Source: Candidatus Nitrotoga sp. CP45 (lineage in GTDB: Bacteria; Bacteroidota; Bacteroidia; Flavobacteriales; Flavobacteriaceae). From it: a stretch of 6,851 nucleotides of DNA. Where the stretch lies: contig CALQCV020000103.1 of the NCBI GenBank assembly GCA_943329165.2, positions 1-6,851 of the forward strand, written 5' to 3'. The notes under the pieces were generated by a model that was not told where the DNA came from, searched no databases, and was given only the letters and a program-made list of their open reading frames with translations. Positions 5,614 through 6,851 of this stretch are shown here, one piece after another; the first letter of the stretch is position 1; every line of letters starts with the position of its first letter. A program made the translations under genes and the position numbers.

Positions 5614-6851
5614 ATGAAATCACAAGACATTCGTAAACAGTTTTTACAATTCTTCGAATCGAAAGGACATTTAATCGTTCCTTCGGCGCCAATCGTTTTG
5701 AAAGACGACCCAACCCTGATGTTCAATAATTCAGGAATGGCACAATTCAAAGAGTTTTTCTTAGGCAACGGAACTCCAAAATGCCCAAGAATAGCCGATA
5801 CGCAAAAATGTCTTCGTGTATCAGGAAAGCATAATGATTTGGAAGATGTAGGTTTTGACACTTATCATCACACGATGTTTGAAATGCTGGGGAACTGGTC
5901 TTTTGGTGATCCTGCCCGTCCGGCAGGCGGGTATTTCAAAAAAGAAGCGATCAACTGGGCATGGGAATTATTGACGGAAGTTTATAAAATCCCAAAAGAA
6001 AATTTATATGTTTCGGTTTTTGAAGGAAACCCGGATGAGAATGTGCCGTTTGATCAAGAAGCTTGGGATATCTGGAAAACCTTAATCGATGAAGACCGAA
6101 TCATTCTTGGAAATAAAAAAGACAACTTCTGGGAAATGGGAGATCAAGGTCCGTGTGGTCCATGTTCCGAAATCCACGTTGATATTCGTTCTGCCGAAGA
6201 AAAAGCAAAAATTTCGGGAAAGAGTTTGGTGAATAACGATCATCCACAAGTGGTTGAAATTTGGAATAACGTTTTCATGGAATTTAACCGAAAAGCTGAC
6301 GGAAGTTTGGAAAAACTGGCAGCGCAGCATGTTGATACCGGAATGGGATTTGAACGTTTATGCATGGCATTGCAAGGAAAAACGTCTAATTATGATACTG
6401 ATGTTTTTACGCCGCTTATTGAAAAAGTGGAACAGATTACAGGATTAAAATACACTTCCAACGAAGTAAAAAATATATCAGAAGAACAGAACAAAACCAA
6501 CATCGCCATTCGTGTAATTGTAGATCACGTCCGTGCGGTAGCCTTTGCTATTGCTGACGGACAGCTTCCTTCGAATACGGGTGCAGGTTATGTAATTCGC
6601 CGAATTTTGCGTCGTGCGATTCGGTACGGCTTTACATTTTTGAATAGCAAAGAACCTTTTATCAATAAATTGGTGGAAATTTTGGCAGACCAAATGGGTG
6701 AATTTTTCCCTGAAATCAAATTGCAGCAACAATTGGTTACCAATGTAATCCGTGAAGAAGAAGCTTCGTTTTTGAGAACTTTAGACCAAGGTTTACAGTT
6801 GTTGGATAATGTAGTTGCCAAAACAAAAGGCAATGAAGTTTCGGGAGAAAA
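5614..6851 (+). CDS. alaS: Alanyl-tRNA synthetase, 5' part (3' end outside window)
   Basis: AlaRS charges tRNA-Ala in the cytoplasm and is essential. About 412 residues are visible of a family length near 875, covering the catalytic domain and the start of the tRNA-recognition domain. Seen in order are [15 protein letters not shown] (12-26), [15 protein letters not shown] (32-46, motif 1 region), [13 protein letters not shown] (68-80) and [15 protein letters not shown] (85-99, motif 2). Next come [16 protein letters not shown] (173-188), [11 protein letters not shown] (239-249, motif 3) and [20 protein letters not shown] (303-322) with [11 protein letters not shown] after it. The start at 5614 gives the standard N-terminus. 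The odd feature is a seven-residue insertion, PARPAGG (100-106), between the Asp and Tyr of the otherwise near-invariant FGDYFK. It is encoded by a 21-bp GC-rich palindromic element, and the frame is intact on both sides. The editing and C-terminal domains lie beyond the window. Confidence 0.97.
   Translation, partial: MKSQDIRKQFLQFFESKGHLIVPSAPIVLKDDPTLMFNNSGMAQFKEFFLGNGTPKCPRIADTQKCLRVSGKHNDLEDVGFDTYHHTMFEMLGNWSFGDPARPAGGYFKKEAINWAWELLTEVYKIPKENLYVSVFEGNPDENVPFDQEAWDIWKTLIDEDRIILGNKKDNFWEMGDQGPCGPCSEIHVDIRSAEEKAKISGKSLVNNDHPQVVEIWNNVFMEFNRKADGSLEKLAAQHVDTGMGFERLCMALQGKTSNYDTDVFTPLIEKVEQITGLKYTSNEVKNISEEQNKTNIAIRVIVDHVRAVAFAIADGQLPSNTGAGYVIRRILRRAIRYGFTFLNSKEPFINKLVEILADQMGEFFPEIKLQQQLVTNVIREEEASFLRTLDQGLQLLDNVVAKTKGNEVSGE
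5911..5931 (+). repeat. 21-bp GC-rich palindromic element inserted in alaS
   Basis: The 21 bases between the GAT (Asp99) and TAT (Tyr107) codons are 18/21 G+C in an AT-rich gene. They contain CCTGCC (5911-5916) and its inverted copy GGCAGG (5922-5927), with a 5-nt loop. A second overlapping pairing is CCCG (5915-5918) with CGGG (5928-5931). Removing exactly these 21 bases restores the canonical FGDYFKKEA of AlaRS. This resembles GC-rich palindromes I recall as dispersed in Bacteroidota genomes, here captured inside an essential gene in frame. Confidence 0.8.

Noticed and set aside
5908..5934. alaS as a disrupted pseudogene
   Set aside because: The 21-bp insertion keeps frame and all class II motifs before and after it are intact.
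5544..6833. Several minus-strand and alternate-frame open frames over alaS
   Set aside because: The plus-strand frame from 5614 encodes AlaRS without interruption to the window edge; the others show no recognisable protein features.

Overview
The window reads as AT-rich chromosome from a member of the Bacteroidota, most likely a Flavobacterium or close relative. The signs are low G+C, A-rich leaders without clear Shine-Dalgarno sequences, possible TAnnTTTG promoter elements, and protein sequences of flavobacterial type (LeuB, LemA/TPM cluster, AlaRS). The genus is inferred from remembered family resemblance, not from a search.

Layout. Positions 1-1593 (+) hold the end of a leucine biosynthesis operon: the 3' part of leuD (isopropylmalate isomerase small subunit) and a complete leuB (3-isopropylmalate dehydrogenase), closed by a strong hairpin/T-tract terminator. 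Convergent to it, 1654-4368 (-) is a compact five-gene cluster. In transcription order it encodes a MerR-type regulator, a small three-helix membrane protein resembling the GldL N-terminal region, a LemA family protein, a soluble TPM-domain protein, and a secreted/membrane TPM-domain (YgcG-like) protein with a glycine-rich tail. The first two genes overlap as TAATG and the last two as ATGA, which suggests translational coupling. Upstream on the same strand is a membrane-anchored M23 metallopeptidase (4446-5426). Divergent from it, alaS (alanyl-tRNA synthetase) starts at 5614 (+) and runs off the right edge.

How the genes relate. LeuD and LeuB catalyse consecutive steps of leucine synthesis. 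The LemA/TPM group looks like one envelope-associated module whose biochemical role is not settled; the neighbouring M23 enzyme is a likely cell-wall hydrolase. No defence system, CRISPR array, transposase, tRNA or rRNA gene was found.

The most interesting layer is repetitive DNA. There are five short structured repeats. One lies inside alaS as a 21-bp GC-rich palindromic element that adds seven residues next to class II motif 2. One is translated as the N-terminus of the YgcG-like protein, just before its signal peptide. The other three occupy the lemA-TPM gap, the MerR leader and the alaS leader. Two of the five share the nonamer GACCCGAGC. This suggests a genome colonised by small palindromic or word-like elements that tolerate insertion into essential coding sequence.
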